Positions 54,558 to 62,289 of a DNA stretch of 64,000 bases are shown here, in pieces. Where the stretch lies: the NCBI GenBank assembly GCA_910587355.1, contig CAJUKF010000001.1, positions 62,001-126,000 of the forward strand, read 5' to 3'. The notes under the pieces are model-generated. The model ran no database searches, was not told where the DNA came from, and saw only the letters and a program-made list of their open reading frames with translations. Position 1 is the stretch's first letter; the number at the start of each line of letters is the position of its first letter. A program made the translations under genes and the position numbers. Source of the stretch: an uncultured Muribaculaceae bacterium. Lineage in GTDB: Bacteria > Bacteroidota > Bacteroidia > Bacteroidales > Muribaculaceae.

Positions 54558-55421
54558 TTATTCCTGCTGTGAATTGGTGATTGCACAGTCGGCATCGACA
54601 TGATAGAGGCCCATGTTGCGCGGTGTGCAGTCGAAACTCATGTTGAGGCCGGTGTTGAAGTTGAATGTGCCTTTGAGGTTCGTGATGGGGAAGGCACCGT
54701 AAGGAACGCCGCCAATCTGTGGTGTGATTGCTTCAACATCCCATTTGGCCATGGCTCCGTCAATCACGTAAGGTACGTTTACGAGCTCGATATTCATTGC
54801 AGGCATCTGGGGAATGAAGCTTGAGTTGTACATTGTGATGTTGACGCGTCGTGTCTCGCTGTTGAATGTGAAGCTGTAGTATGTCTTCGTGCTTTCGAAA
54901 CTCTGACCTTCGGCATCGGTGGTTGTGGTGGTGCCGAAAGCGATTTGTGCCGGATTGGCCGATGTAACGGAGAATCGGTTGTTGATAGTGAATGTGATGC
55001 CTACGCCGGGTGCCATTACATTGTTTTCAATTGTACGCGGCGAATATGTAAGATTAAATGTGCTGAATGTAGCGGGTATTGAGGCTCCCGAGGGGGTGAG
55101 GTTGGTGCCTTGGACGATAATCTGTTTTTCGGTCATGCGCCAGGGTATGCCGGTGAGGGACAGTGTGGGATAGCTGGTGCCGTCAGGTGTGCGTAGGTTG
55201 AAAATCATGACATCTGCAGTCAGCTTTGTGTAGTTGAGACGCAGAGTGTATGAAATCTGGGGATAATAGGCGTCGGTGCCGGTGGTAAGGTCGGTCACAT
55301 ATGCGAAGAAGTTCGATATGGACTGCTCGACAACGAGGTCGTTGCTGTCGGAGGAGGTGCACGATGTGAGCATGCTGAAGGCCATGGCTACGCCGGCAAA
55401 TAGGGAAAGCAATTTTTTCAT
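54558..55421 (-). CDS. Lipoprotein of unknown function
   Basis: A 287-residue surface or periplasmic lipoprotein. The signal peptide of ~22 residues ends MLTSC, with the lipidated Cys followed by TSSDSND. The mature part is rich in Thr, Asn and beta-strand patterns (YYPQISYTLRLNY, ITFTINNRFSV, YYSFTFNSETRRVNITMYN) arranged as probable beta sandwiches. No catalytic motif is seen. It has its own promoter and terminator and stands alone, which suggests an accessory envelope protein. Confidence 0.75.
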   Translation of the reverse strand: MKKLLSLFAGVAMAFSMLTSCTSSDSNDLVVEQSISNFFAYVTDLTTGTDAYYPQISYTLRLNYTKLTADVMIFNLRTPDGTSYPTLSLTGIPWRMTEKQIIVQGTNLTPSGASIPATFSTFNLTYSPRTIENNVMAPGVGITFTINNRFSVTSANPAQIAFGTTTTTDAEGQSFESTKTYYSFTFNSETRRVNITMYNSSFIPQMPAMNIELVNVPYVIDGAMAKWDVEAITPQIGGVPYGAFPITNLKGTFNFNTGLNMSFDCTPRNMGLYHVDADCAITNSQQE

Positions 55422-55454
55422 ATATATACTATTGTTTTTTCCGGTTTGAGTGTG

Positions 55455-55485
55455 CAAAGTTATGAATGTTCATGCAAAGGAACAA
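55455..55485 (-). promoter_or_regulatory. Promoter of the lipoprotein gene
   Basis: Minus-strand -7 TAACTTTG (55455-55462), 20-nt spacer, -33 TTG (55483-55485). RNA would begin near 55449, about 28 nt before the ATG at 55421. Confidence 0.75.
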
Positions 55486-55576
55486 ATCATCGGTGGTTTC
55501 TTTGCGTTAAAAATGCTGAGTGAGAGGCGTGCATGGCTACATTTAGCGCTAATCGGATTAGTTTTTAAACATAAAT

Positions 55577-55607
55577 TTGCACACATCAATATTTCTTATT
55601 ACTTTTG
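55577..55607 (+). promoter_or_regulatory. Promoter of the candidate small RNA
   Basis: -33 TTG (55577-55579), 20-nt spacer, -7 TACTTTTG (55600-55607). RNA should begin at about 55611-55615, at the base of the 5' hairpin. Confidence 0.7.
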
Positions 55608-55610
55608 CAT

Positions 55611-55716
55611 CGGCTTGGCGGACACCGCTGCCGAGCCGTTGTCATATGAAATATGTTTTTATAGATTGTAGATTATTAGAGGGTTCTGTCGAGAGACACA
55701 ACCCTTTTTTATTTTT
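55611..55716 (+). ncRNA. Candidate ~100-nt small RNA
   Basis: A self-contained transcription unit. The 5' end folds into an 11-bp stem (55611-55621 with 55628-55638, two G-U pairs, 6-nt loop). A ~42-nt A/T-rich single-stranded linker follows. The 3' end is a 9-bp stem with one mismatch and a GAGA tetraloop (55681-55704) followed by TTTTTTATTTTT. It does not match the SRP, 6S or tmRNA patterns I know. A 32-codon frame from ATG at 55644 runs through the terminator and is unlikely. It is either a regulatory RNA or a leader whose gene has been lost. Confidence 0.55.
55681..55716 (+). terminator. Terminator of the candidate small RNA
   Basis: GGGTTCTGTC-GAGA-GACACAACCC (55681-55704), nine pairs with one C-C mismatch and a GAGA tetraloop, then TTTTTTATTTTT. 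This is a strong intrinsic terminator on the plus strand with no known gene in front of it. Confidence 0.8.
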
Positions 55717-55799
55717 GGATGATGGGAGTTTAGCGGTGGGTTAGCGGTGGGTTCCAAACCCACCGAGACTGATTACAAACTCATCGAGGCTGGGACTGG

Positions 55800-55858
55800 G
55801 TTGCTTTTCGAGGCGCGGACGCGATTAATCGCGTCCCTACTTGCTGTGGGATAGCAAC
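55800..55858 (+). repeat. Third copy of the palindromic repeat
   Basis: It contains the same 20-bp perfect palindrome (55817-55836) in the CTAC orientation. The surroundings match the right half of the 54359 doublet almost exactly from GCGCGG to TGTGGG. Outer arms GTTGCT (55800-55805) and AGCAAC (55853-55858) enclose the unit, a nested layout typical of small non-autonomous elements. Confidence 0.65.
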
Positions 55859-55860
55859 TT

Positions 55861-55905
55861 ATGTGGCTGGTGTGGCTTGTGCGGCTGATGTGGCTAATAT
55901 TGCTT
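55861..55905. repeat. Degenerate 9-nt tandem repeat
   Basis: Five 9-nt units in a row: GTGGCTGGT, GTGGCTTGT, GCGGCTGAT, GTGGCTAAT, ATTGCTTGT. It is next to the palindromic repeat and before the merR stop. A multiple of three suggests a former coding repeat, but no open gene contains it. Confidence 0.5.
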
Positions 55906-55932
55906 GTGAAACCGAGGGATAAGCTTTTGCGT

Positions 55933-56286
55933 TTATTGGCGCTGGCGCTGGTCGAGGGCATCGAGTAGGTCGGTGAGGCGGCGGCGCATTGACTGGAGGC
56001 GCTTGATTACTTCGTGCTTGCGCTCGAGGTCGGCACGGTTGCGGCGGAGGTGTTCGCGTGCGCCTTCGAGGGTGAGGCCTTTGTCTTTGATGAGGAAGCG
56101 GATGATGCGCAGCTGCTCGATGTCGTGGGGCGTGTACATGCGTGTGCCGCCGCCGTTGCGCCGGGGACGCAGCTCGGAGAATTCTTTTTCCCAGAAGCGG
56201 ATTGTAGACTGCGGAAGATTGAGAATTTGCGATACGTCGCCGATTCTGTAGAATTTTTTTGTGAGTTCGTCGTGCAGTGCGTCCAT
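55933..56286 (-). CDS. MerR-family transcriptional regulator
   Basis: A 117-residue regulator. The winged helix-turn-helix is FYRIGDVSQILNLPQSTIRFWEKEF (cited as GDVSQILNLPQSTIRFWEKE, about 16-35), followed by TRMYTPHDIEQLRIIRFLIKDKGLT and a C-terminal coiled coil (about 78-110) for dimerisation. No Cys-rich metal-binding or ligand domain is present, so the inducer is unknown. The ATG at 56286 is 3 nt after the M23 gene's stop; a longer upstream frame is a shadow of that gene. Confidence 0.9.
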   Translation of the reverse strand: MDALHDELTKKFYRIGDVSQILNLPQSTIRFWEKEFSELRPRRNGGGTRMYTPHDIEQLRIIRFLIKDKGLTLEGAREHLRRNRADLERKHEVIKRLQSMRRRLTDLLDALDQRQRQ

Positions 56287-56288
56287 AG

Positions 56289-57260
56289 TTAGTCCATTAC
56301 ATGTCCGGCATTCTCGGCGAGACGGATGATTTCGTCGTACTGCTCGGGTGATATATCGTAGAAGTAGTAGTTCACGGGATTCTGCGGCTGCCCCCGGTAT
56401 CGGACTTCGTAGTGGAGGTGTGAGCCGGTGGATTTGCCGGTGTTGCCGACAAGGCCTATGAGGTCGCCTCGCTTCACTTGTTGCCCCTGACGCGCTATGA
56501 GTTTTGATAAGTGGGCGTAGCGGGTGGTGTAGTTGTAGCCGTGTGAGATTTCGACCATGTTGCCATATGCGCTCTGCCACGACGATGTTGTGACGGTGCC
56601 GTCGGCGGTGGCGTATACCGGAGTGCCCGTGGGAGCCGAGAAATCCATGCCTTCGTGAAATTTCATGGTGCCGTAGACGGGGTCGCGGCGCGCGCCGTAG
56701 CCCGACGCCATGGTGCGGAGATATTTCTCGGGGACGGGCTGTATGGCCGGGATGTGCGCGGTGCGGTTTTTCTGAGATGCCGTTTCGGATGCAAGAAAGT
56801 CGAATGATTTGACCTGAGATACGAGCATTCGGTCGAGGCGGTCGAGCTTACGGTCGATATTGTTGAGCAAGGGCGCGTCGGCCATTGAGTCGAGGCGGTC
56901 GTAGTTACGCTGGCGCTCGAGGCCTGCGTAGCGCTGCGCCGGAGTCATAGGCTCGGCTTGCATCATGACGCGATAGAAGTTGTTGTCGCGCTCGGCTATG
57001 TCTTCCATTACCGCGAGGGCCTGGTCGGCGCGTCGGTTGAGAATCTCGAAACGCTGCTGGAGAGCCTGATTCTGCTGTCTGAGCATCCGCTCGCGAGGTG
57101 AATCGACGAGATAATACAGCGCGAGCGCGATGACGGCCACGATTGCCACGGCCCATACGTAGACACGGACGGATGCAGCAAACCGCTGTCTCCGGTCGGG
57201 AAACACACGTTCGTACTGCTCGGTGGCCTGGTTGTAGCGGAAGAATACTTTCTGACTCAT
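56289..57260 (-). CDS. M23 peptidase, probable peptidoglycan endopeptidase
   Basis: A 323-residue membrane-anchored enzyme. A helix near 32-52 anchors it; a coiled region (about 60-180) precedes the LytM domain (about 205-320). The zinc site is complete here: HEGMD near 223 and HLHYEV near 299, with the ISHGYNYTTRYAHL segment between. It should therefore cut peptide cross-links. The ATG at 57260 gives MSQKVFFRYNQ; the longer frame reaches into the alaS promoter region and is rejected. It diverges from alaS and precedes merR by 2 nt. Confidence 0.93.
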   Translation of the reverse strand: MSQKVFFRYNQATEQYERVFPDRRQRFAASVRVYVWAVAIVAVIALALYYLVDSPRERMLRQQNQALQQRFEILNRRADQALAVMEDIAERDNNFYRVMMQAEPMTPAQRYAGLERQRNYDRLDSMADAPLLNNIDRKLDRLDRMLVSQVKSFDFLASETASQKNRTAHIPAIQPVPEKYLRTMASGYGARRDPVYGTMKFHEGMDFSAPTGTPVYATADGTVTTSSWQSAYGNMVEISHGYNYTTRYAHLSKLIARQGQQVKRGDLIGLVGNTGKSTGSHLHYEVRYRGQPQNPVNYYFYDISPEQYDEIIRLAENAGHVMD

Positions 57261-57303
57261 AAGTGGCTTATGATTAATGCGGCGGCATAAAAGTGCCGTA
57301 TAT

Positions 57304-57334
57304 TTGCGCACGTGCAAAAAAATGAGTACTTTTG
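57304..57334 (+). promoter_or_regulatory. Promoter of alaS
   Basis: -33 TTG (57304-57306), 20-nt spacer, -7 TACTTTTG (57327-57334). RNA begins near 57340, about 65 nt before the alaS ATG. Confidence 0.75.
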
Positions 57335-57404
57335 CGCTCTGAAATGCAAAATTAACAATTTTGTGTCACATATACCGCAAAAAATAAGAAAACTCCATAA
57401 TACA

Positions 57405-60035
57405 ATGCTTACAGCAAAGGAAATACGCCAGTCGTTCAAAGACTATTTTGAATCGAAGGGCCATCATATCGTGCCGTCGGCTCCCATGGTGATAAAGGAT
57501 GACCCAACCCTGATGTTCACCAACGCCGGCATGAACCAGTTCAAGGATATCATACTCGGCACCAAGGTGCCGAAATACCGTCGCGTGGCCGACTCGCAGA
57601 AGTGTCTGCGAGTAAGCGGCAAGCACAACGACCTCGAGGAGGTCGGTCTCGACACCTATCATCACACGATGTTCGAGATGCTCGGCAACTGGTCGTTCGG
57701 CGACTACTTCAAGGAAGTGGCCATTGACCAGGCATGGGAATTTCTTGTAGACGTGCTCAAACTCAATCCCGAGCATCTCTATGCCACAGTCTTCGAAGGC
57801 TCGCCTTCGGAAGGCCTGGAGCGAGACAACGAGGCAGCCGCCTTCTGGCAGAAGCATCTGCCTGCCGACCATATCATCAACGGCAACAAGCACGACAACT
57901 TCTGGGAAATGGGGGACACGGGTCCCTGCGGACCCTGCTCCGAAATCCATATAGACATACGTCCGGCCGAAGAGCGCGCCAAAATATCGGGCCGCGAGCT
58001 GGTGAACCATGACCACCCTCAGGTGATTGAAATCTGGAACCTCGTGTTCATGCAGTATAACCGCAAGGCCGACGGTTCGCTCGAACCTCTGCCCGCCAAA
58101 GTGATAGATACCGGCATGGGCTTCGAGCGTCTGTGCATGGCCCTGCAGGGCAAGACGTCGAACTATGACACCGACGTATTCACTCCCATTATCGCCAAAA
58201 TCGCATCGCTTTCGGGCAAGGAGTACGGCAAGAATCATCAGGTGGACGTCGCCATGCGCGTCGTGGCCGACCATCTGCGCACGATTGCTTTCTCGATAGC
58301 CGACAATCAGCTTCCGTCGAATGCTAAGGCCGGTTATGTGATTCGCCGCATCCTGCGCCGTGCCGTGCGCTACGCCTATACCTTCCTCGACCAGAAACAG
58401 GCCTTCATGTACCGCCTGATAGACACGCTGATTGAGAATATGGGCGATGCCTATCCCGAATTAGGCGCCAACCGCGAACTGATTATGCGTGTGATTAAAG
58501 AGGAGGAGGACGCGTTCCTCCGCACACTTGAAAACGGCATCCGTCTGCTCGACGACGCAGTAAAAGCCGCCAGGGCCGAAGGCAAGACCGAAATTTCGGG
58601 CAAGCAGGCATTCACCCTCTATGACACCTACGGCTTCCCCCTTGACCTGACCGAGCTTATTCTTAAGGACTACGGCATGACCGTAGACCTCAAGGGCTTC
58701 GACGTAGAGATGGCCGCCCAGAAAGAGCGCGCACGCGCGGCAGCCGCCGTAGAGGCCGCCGACTGGGTGGTGGTCAATGAGGGCGAACCCGAATTCATCG
58801 GCTATGACAACACCGAGGCCGATGTGAAAATACTGCGTTACCGCCACGTGAAGCAGAAGAACCGCGAGTACTATCAGCTCATTCTCTCGGAGACTCCCTT
58901 CTACGCCGAGATGGGAGGTCAGGTAGGCGACCGCGGTACACTGACCGACAGTACTACCGGCGCGGTGACCGAGATTTACGACACCAAACGCGAGAACGGC
59001 GTGGGCGTGCATCTCGTGAAGCATCTGCCCGCGGATGTCAACGCTACTTTCCATGCGGCGATTGACAAGGAAAACCGTATGGCGATTTCACGCAACCACA
59101 CCGCCACACACCTTCTGCACCAGGCGCTGCGCGAGGTGCTCGGCTCACACGTGGAGCAGAAAGGCTCGCTTGTGACAGCCGACGGGCTCCGCTTTGACTT
59201 CTCGCACTTCCAGAAAGTGACTCCCGAAGAGCTGCGCAAGGTAGAGCGTCTTGCCAACCGCCGCGTGCGCGAGGCATATGCGCTTGACGAGCACCGCCAT
59301 ATGCCGATTGCCGAGGCAAAGGCCATGGGCGCCATGGCACTTTTCGGCGAGAAATACGGCGACGATGTACGCGTTGTACGTTACGGTGATTCGATAGAGC
59401 TCTGCGGCGGTACACATGTAGCTAACTCCGGCAACATCGGCATGATACGCATTCTCTCTGAGAGCAGCATCGCCGCCGGTATCCGACGGATTGAGGCTGT
59501 GACCGGTACGGGTGTGGAAGATTTGCTGGACCATGCGGAGGATACTGTCAAGTCGATTTCGGCGATGTTCAACAACGCTCCTGACCTTCTTGGTGCGCTG
59601 CGCAAGGCAATCGATGAGAACGCCGAACTGCGCAAGCAGGCTGAAGAGTATATGAAAGAGCGAATAGCCGCCCAGGCATCTTTGCTACTCGAAAAAGCCG
59701 TCGTGACCGAAAACGGCACGAAGATTGTGGGCCGTCAGGGCGTGGCAATGCCCGATGTTATAAAAGGTATTGCTTTCGCTGTTCGTGAACTTTCCCCTGA
59801 GGGTACGGCCTTCATAGCTGCCACACGCGATGCCGCCGGCAAGCCTCTGCTCACAGTTATGCTTACCGAAGACCTTGCCAAGAGCGGTCTGAATGCATCG
59901 CAGATTGTGCGCGAAGCAGCCAGAAGCATCAAAGGCGGTGGCGGCGGCCAGCCGGGATTCGCGCAGGCCGGAGGCAAGGATGCCGAGGGTCTGTCGGTGG
60001 CTTTTGAGGCAATGATTAACGCCATAAAGCATTGA
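57405..60035 (+). CDS. alaS: Alanyl-tRNA synthetase
   Basis: Charges tRNA-Ala. The 876-residue class II enzyme starts [20 protein letters not shown] and has the motif 1-3 region ([11 protein letters not shown] near 43; [10 protein letters not shown] near 178). The editing domain has HTATHLLH near 566 and the [13 protein letters not shown] motif near 666 with its zinc Cys. The C-terminal C-Ala domain ends [14 protein letters not shown]. The ATG at 57405 is chosen because an upstream in-frame start overlaps the promoter. Confidence 0.97.
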   Translation: MLTAKEIRQSFKDYFESKGHHIVPSAPMVIKDDPTLMFTNAGMNQFKDIILGTKVPKYRRVADSQKCLRVSGKHNDLEEVGLDTYHHTMFEMLGNWSFGDYFKEVAIDQAWEFLVDVLKLNPEHLYATVFEGSPSEGLERDNEAAAFWQKHLPADHIINGNKHDNFWEMGDTGPCGPCSEIHIDIRPAEERAKISGRELVNHDHPQVIEIWNLVFMQYNRKADGSLEPLPAKVIDTGMGFERLCMALQGKTSNYDTDVFTPIIAKIASLSGKEYGKNHQVDVAMRVVADHLRTIAFSIADNQLPSNAKAGYVIRRILRRAVRYAYTFLDQKQAFMYRLIDTLIENMGDAYPELGANRELIMRVIKEEEDAFLRTLENGIRLLDDAVKAARAEGKTEISGKQAFTLYDTYGFPLDLTELILKDYGMTVDLKGFDVEMAAQKERARAAAAVEAADWVVVNEGEPEFIGYDNTEADVKILRYRHVKQKNREYYQLILSETPFYAEMGGQVGDRGTLTDSTTGAVTEIYDTKRENGVGVHLVKHLPADVNATFHAAIDKENRMAISRNHTATHLLHQALREVLGSHVEQKGSLVTADGLRFDFSHFQKVTPEELRKVERLANRRVREAYALDEHRHMPIAEAKAMGAMALFGEKYGDDVRVVRYGDSIELCGGTHVANSGNIGMIRILSESSIAAGIRRIEAVTGTGVEDLLDHAEDTVKSISAMFNNAPDLLGALRKAIDENAELRKQAEEYMKERIAAQASLLLEKAVVTENGTKIVGRQGVAMPDVIKGIAFAVRELSPEGTAFIAATRDAAGKPLLTVMLTEDLAKSGLNASQIVREAARSIKGGGGGQPGFAQAGGKDAEGLSVAFEAMINAIKH

Positions 60036-60041
60036 TATAGT

Positions 60042-60094
60042 ACAAAAAATAGCCGTGGGGAACGTTTTAAACAGTTTTTAATGGCTGTTTTTGT
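60042..60094 (+). terminator. Possible terminator of alaS
   Basis: An imperfect inverted repeat (ACAAAAA...AGCC with GGCT...TTTTTGT) encloses about 27 nt and includes T runs. It is weaker than the other terminators here. Confidence 0.35.
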
Positions 60095-60132
60095 AAAAAA
60101 AACTTAAAATACATCATCGCGGCAGTTTATTT

Positions 60133-60163
60133 TTGGCCGCGTATGAAAAAATGCGTAAATTTG
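60133..60163 (+). promoter_or_regulatory. Promoter of the tRNA-Glu / rpsT unit
   Basis: -33 TTG (60133-60135), 20-nt spacer, -7 TAAATTTG (60156-60163). RNA would begin near 60170, about 13 nt before the first tRNA-Glu. Confidence 0.75.
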
Positions 60164-60182
60164 CACTCGCAAATGACGCTAT

Positions 60183-60254
60183 GGTCCATTCGTCTATCGG
60201 TTAGGACGCAAGATTTTCATTCTTGAAAGAGGAGTTCGATTCTCCTATGGACTA
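60183..60254 (+). tRNA. tRNA-Glu (TTC), copy 1
   Basis: A 72-nt cloverleaf. The acceptor stem is GGTCCAT/ATGGACT with one G-U pair at its end; the anticodon stem CAAGA/TCTTG (60209-60225) has loop TTTTCAT and anticodon TTC at 60216-60218. The T arm has GTTCGAT. CCA is not encoded. Its promoter is 20 nt upstream, and rpsT starts 36 nt downstream. Confidence 0.95.
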
Positions 60255-60290
60255 CAATTATAAATCAGACAAAAAAGAAATAACCATAAA

Positions 60291-60548
60291 ATGGCAAACC
60301 ACGACTCTTCAAAAAAGCGTATCCGTCAGACAATCACCCGTCGTCTGCGTAACCGCTATTATGCCAAAACCGCTCGCAATGCTGTCCGTAATCTCCGCAA
60401 GATGACCGATAAGGCTGCTGCAGAAGCCCGTTACCGCGAAGTAACCGCAATGCTCGACCGTCTCGCTTCGAAGAACACAATTTCGAAGAATAAGGCATCG
60501 AACCTCAAGAGCAAGCTGGCCAAGCACATCGCCAAGCTCTCGGCCTAA
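60291..60548 (+). CDS. rpsT: 30S ribosomal protein S20
   Basis: Small-subunit protein bS20, 85 residues. The helical, basic sequence ([21 protein letters not shown], cited as [16 protein letters not shown], and [19 protein letters not shown] near 63-81) matches the family. It lies between two identical tRNA-Glu genes with no promoter of its own evident, so it is probably released from a joint transcript by tRNA processing. Confidence 0.96.
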   Translation: MANHDSSKKRIRQTITRRLRNRYYAKTARNAVRNLRKMTDKAAAEARYREVTAMLDRLASKNTISKNKASNLKSKLAKHIAKLSA

Positions 60549-60597
60549 GGTGCGTACAATATAAGCTCCACGGTATTTTGTCGCCGGAGCTATTGAT

Positions 60598-60669
60598 GGT
60601 CCATTCGTCTATCGGTTAGGACGCAAGATTTTCATTCTTGAAAGAGGAGTTCGATTCTCCTATGGACTA
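60598..60669 (+). tRNA. tRNA-Glu (TTC), copy 2
   Basis: Identical to the copy at 60183-60254 over all 72 nt. The identity extends two bases upstream and one base downstream. It begins 49 nt after the rpsT stop and is followed 8 nt later by a strong terminator. Confidence 0.95.
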
Positions 60670-60676
60670 CTGTTTC

Positions 60677-60708
60677 AGTTCCGACCAATGTTGGTTGGAA
60701 CTTTTTTT
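60677..60708 (+). terminator. Terminator of the tRNA-Glu / rpsT unit
   Basis: AGTTCCGACCAA-TG-TTGGTTGGAACT, a 12-bp stem with one G-U pair, followed by seven T (60702-60708). It closes the tRNA-rpsT-tRNA transcript before the HAD gene. Confidence 0.9.
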
Positions 60709-60719
60709 AATTATATGTT

Positions 60720-61337
60720 ATGATACGCAATCTGCTATTCGACCTCGGCGGCGTAATTATGGACATCGAGCGCCAGAATTGTGTTGACGCTTTCGAGCGG
60801 CTTGGACTGAAGAACGCCGACAGTTACTTCGGCCTCTACGCCCAGGCCGGAATTTTCATGGACATCGAAGACGGCACGGCTACCGAAGAGCAGTTCCATG
60901 CCGCGCTGCGCGGACTTCTCCCCGAGGGTACGACCGACGCGCAGATTGACGGAGCATTCATGAAATTTCTTACGGGCATACCTGTGGAGCGGCTGCGCGC
61001 CCTGCAGCGTCTGCGTGCCGAGGGCTACCGCATATATCTGCTGAGCAATACCAATCCGATAATGTGGAACGGAATGATACGCAGCGAGTTCGAGAAAGAC
61101 GGACACCGCCGCGAGGATTATTTCGACGGTATGGTGACCTCGTTCGAGGCTCATTGCGCCAAGCCGTCGCCCGAAATATTTCGTGTGCTCGAAAGCCGCT
61201 ACGGCATAGTGCCCGAAGAGACGCTTTTCTTCGATGATTCGGAGACGAATGTTAAGGCGGCCGAGAAACTCGGTTTCAAGGGCGATGTTGTAAAGCCCGG
61301 CACAGAATTCACCGACTATCTGCCCGAAAAGGAATGA
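60720..61337 (+). CDS. HAD-superfamily phosphatase, YihX-like
   Basis: A 205-residue hydrolase. The nucleophile Asp is in LLFDLGGVIMD near 7, where the usual second Asp is replaced as in YihX and epoxide-hydrolase-type HAD proteins. YLLSNTNPIMW near 110, FEAHCAKPSPEIF near 143 (motif III Lys) and FFDDSETNV near 173 complete the active site; the alpha-helical cap spans about 15-85. A sugar phosphate or flavin-related phosphate substrate is possible given that ribF overlaps it by ATGA. Confidence 0.9.
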   Translation: MIRNLLFDLGGVIMDIERQNCVDAFERLGLKNADSYFGLYAQAGIFMDIEDGTATEEQFHAALRGLLPEGTTDAQIDGAFMKFLTGIPVERLRALQRLRAEGYRIYLLSNTNPIMWNGMIRSEFEKDGHRREDYFDGMVTSFEAHCAKPSPEIFRVLESRYGIVPEETLFFDDSETNVKAAEKLGFKGDVVKPGTEFTDYLPEKE

Positions 61338-62215
61338 GCGGGGTGCGGTATATCGCCACAGCGGGAATGTTTGACGGCGTACACCGCGGACATCAGTTCG
61401 TACTGCGCAGTCTTGCCGACGAGGCACGGAAGCGGGGGCTTGAACCGGTGGTGTTTACTTTCGAACCTCATCCCATGGCGATTGTCGCACCCGACAAAGC
61501 ACCGCAGTTGCTCACGTCGCCGGCCCGGCGCGAGGAGCTGATAAAATCGCTTACGGGCGTACAGCGCGTCGAGACTATTGAGGCCACGGCGGAATTTCTT
61601 GCGCGCGATGCCCGTTCGTTTCTCTGCGAGATTCACGGGCGGTGCGGCGTAGATGTGTTCCTTATGGGCTTCAACAATCATATTGGGAGTGACCGTGCCG
61701 TAGCAACTGACCTTGCCGAGGCACCGGTAGAAGTGCGCGAACTGCTTCCGTTTCCTGACGGCCGCGATGTGAGCAGTTCGGCGGTGCGCAGAGCCATAGC
61801 GGCAAGTGATTTCGCAGGAGCCGAGACGCTTATGGGCCATAAATGGCTGTACGACGGCATCGTGGTACACGGGCATCAGCTCGGCCGCACAATCGGTTTT
61901 CCAACGGCCAACATAGAGCCAGCGGTGCCCGGCCTCCTACTACCTCCGGCGGGTGTCTATGCAGTCGACGTGAGGCTGCCTGACGGACGCGAACACCGCG
62001 GAATGGCAAATATAGGCACCCGTCCCACCGTGAGCGGCCACGGCACGACGTTTGAAGTAAACATATTCGGTTTCGAGGGAAATCTCTACGGCAGTCCGGT
62101 AGAAGTGCGTTTTCTGAAGCGTCTGCGCGCCGAGCGTCCTTTCGGCTCGCTTGAAGAACTCAAGGCGCAACTCGAGGCCGACCGGAGGCAGGCAAAAGCG
62201 GTGGCGTGTAAATAA
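61334..62215 (+). CDS. ribF: Bifunctional riboflavin kinase / FAD synthetase
   Basis: Makes FMN and then FAD. The 293-residue protein has an N-terminal nucleotidyltransferase domain (GMFDGVHRGHQFVL near 12, with the GxxDGxHxGH motif, and SSSAVRR near 147) and a C-terminal flavokinase domain (GRTIGFPTANIEP near 184, TNI-type region near 195, and PVEVRFLKRLRAERPF near 267). It overlaps the HAD gene, and another riboflavin gene, ribBA, is 14 kb away. Confidence 0.95.
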   Translation: MSGVRYIATAGMFDGVHRGHQFVLRSLADEARKRGLEPVVFTFEPHPMAIVAPDKAPQLLTSPARREELIKSLTGVQRVETIEATAEFLARDARSFLCEIHGRCGVDVFLMGFNNHIGSDRAVATDLAEAPVEVRELLPFPDGRDVSSSAVRRAIAASDFAGAETLMGHKWLYDGIVVHGHQLGRTIGFPTANIEPAVPGLLLPPAGVYAVDVRLPDGREHRGMANIGTRPTVSGHGTTFEVNIFGFEGNLYGSPVEVRFLKRLRAERPFGSLEELKAQLEADRRQAKAVACK

Positions 62216-62289
62216 ATTGTGCGCCGCAACAATTTTTCGGCCCGTTTACTTGTTATAGAATTAAACACCCACGTTTCGACCATAGCATT

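Larger units (their letters stand above)
55422..55932. other. Gene-poor stretch: candidate small RNA and repeats
   Basis: 511 bases with no supported protein gene. It holds the minus-strand lipoprotein promoter, a plus-strand promoter-hairpin-terminator unit (55577-55716), a GGTGGGTT/AACCCACC hairpin (55755-55773), a third copy of the palindromic repeat (55800-55858) and a degenerate 9-nt tandem repeat (55861-55905). Confidence 0.7.

Noticed and set aside
54232..54603. Plus-strand 123-codon frame in the intergenic region
   Set aside because: It crosses the G8 run, both palindromes and the terminator, and its sequence has no domain character.
55861..55905. CRISPR-like array
   Set aside because: Units are 9 nt, degenerate and have no spacers; no cas gene is in the window.
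55773..55961. Minus-strand 62-codon frame containing RDAINRVR and SHTSHIS-like runs
   Set aside because: These are translations of the palindromic repeat and the 9-nt tandem units, not a gene.
60183..60669. Two identical tRNA-Glu copies as att direct repeats of an integrated element
   Set aside because: Only rpsT lies between them, with no integrase or cargo, and one promoter and one terminator serve the set.
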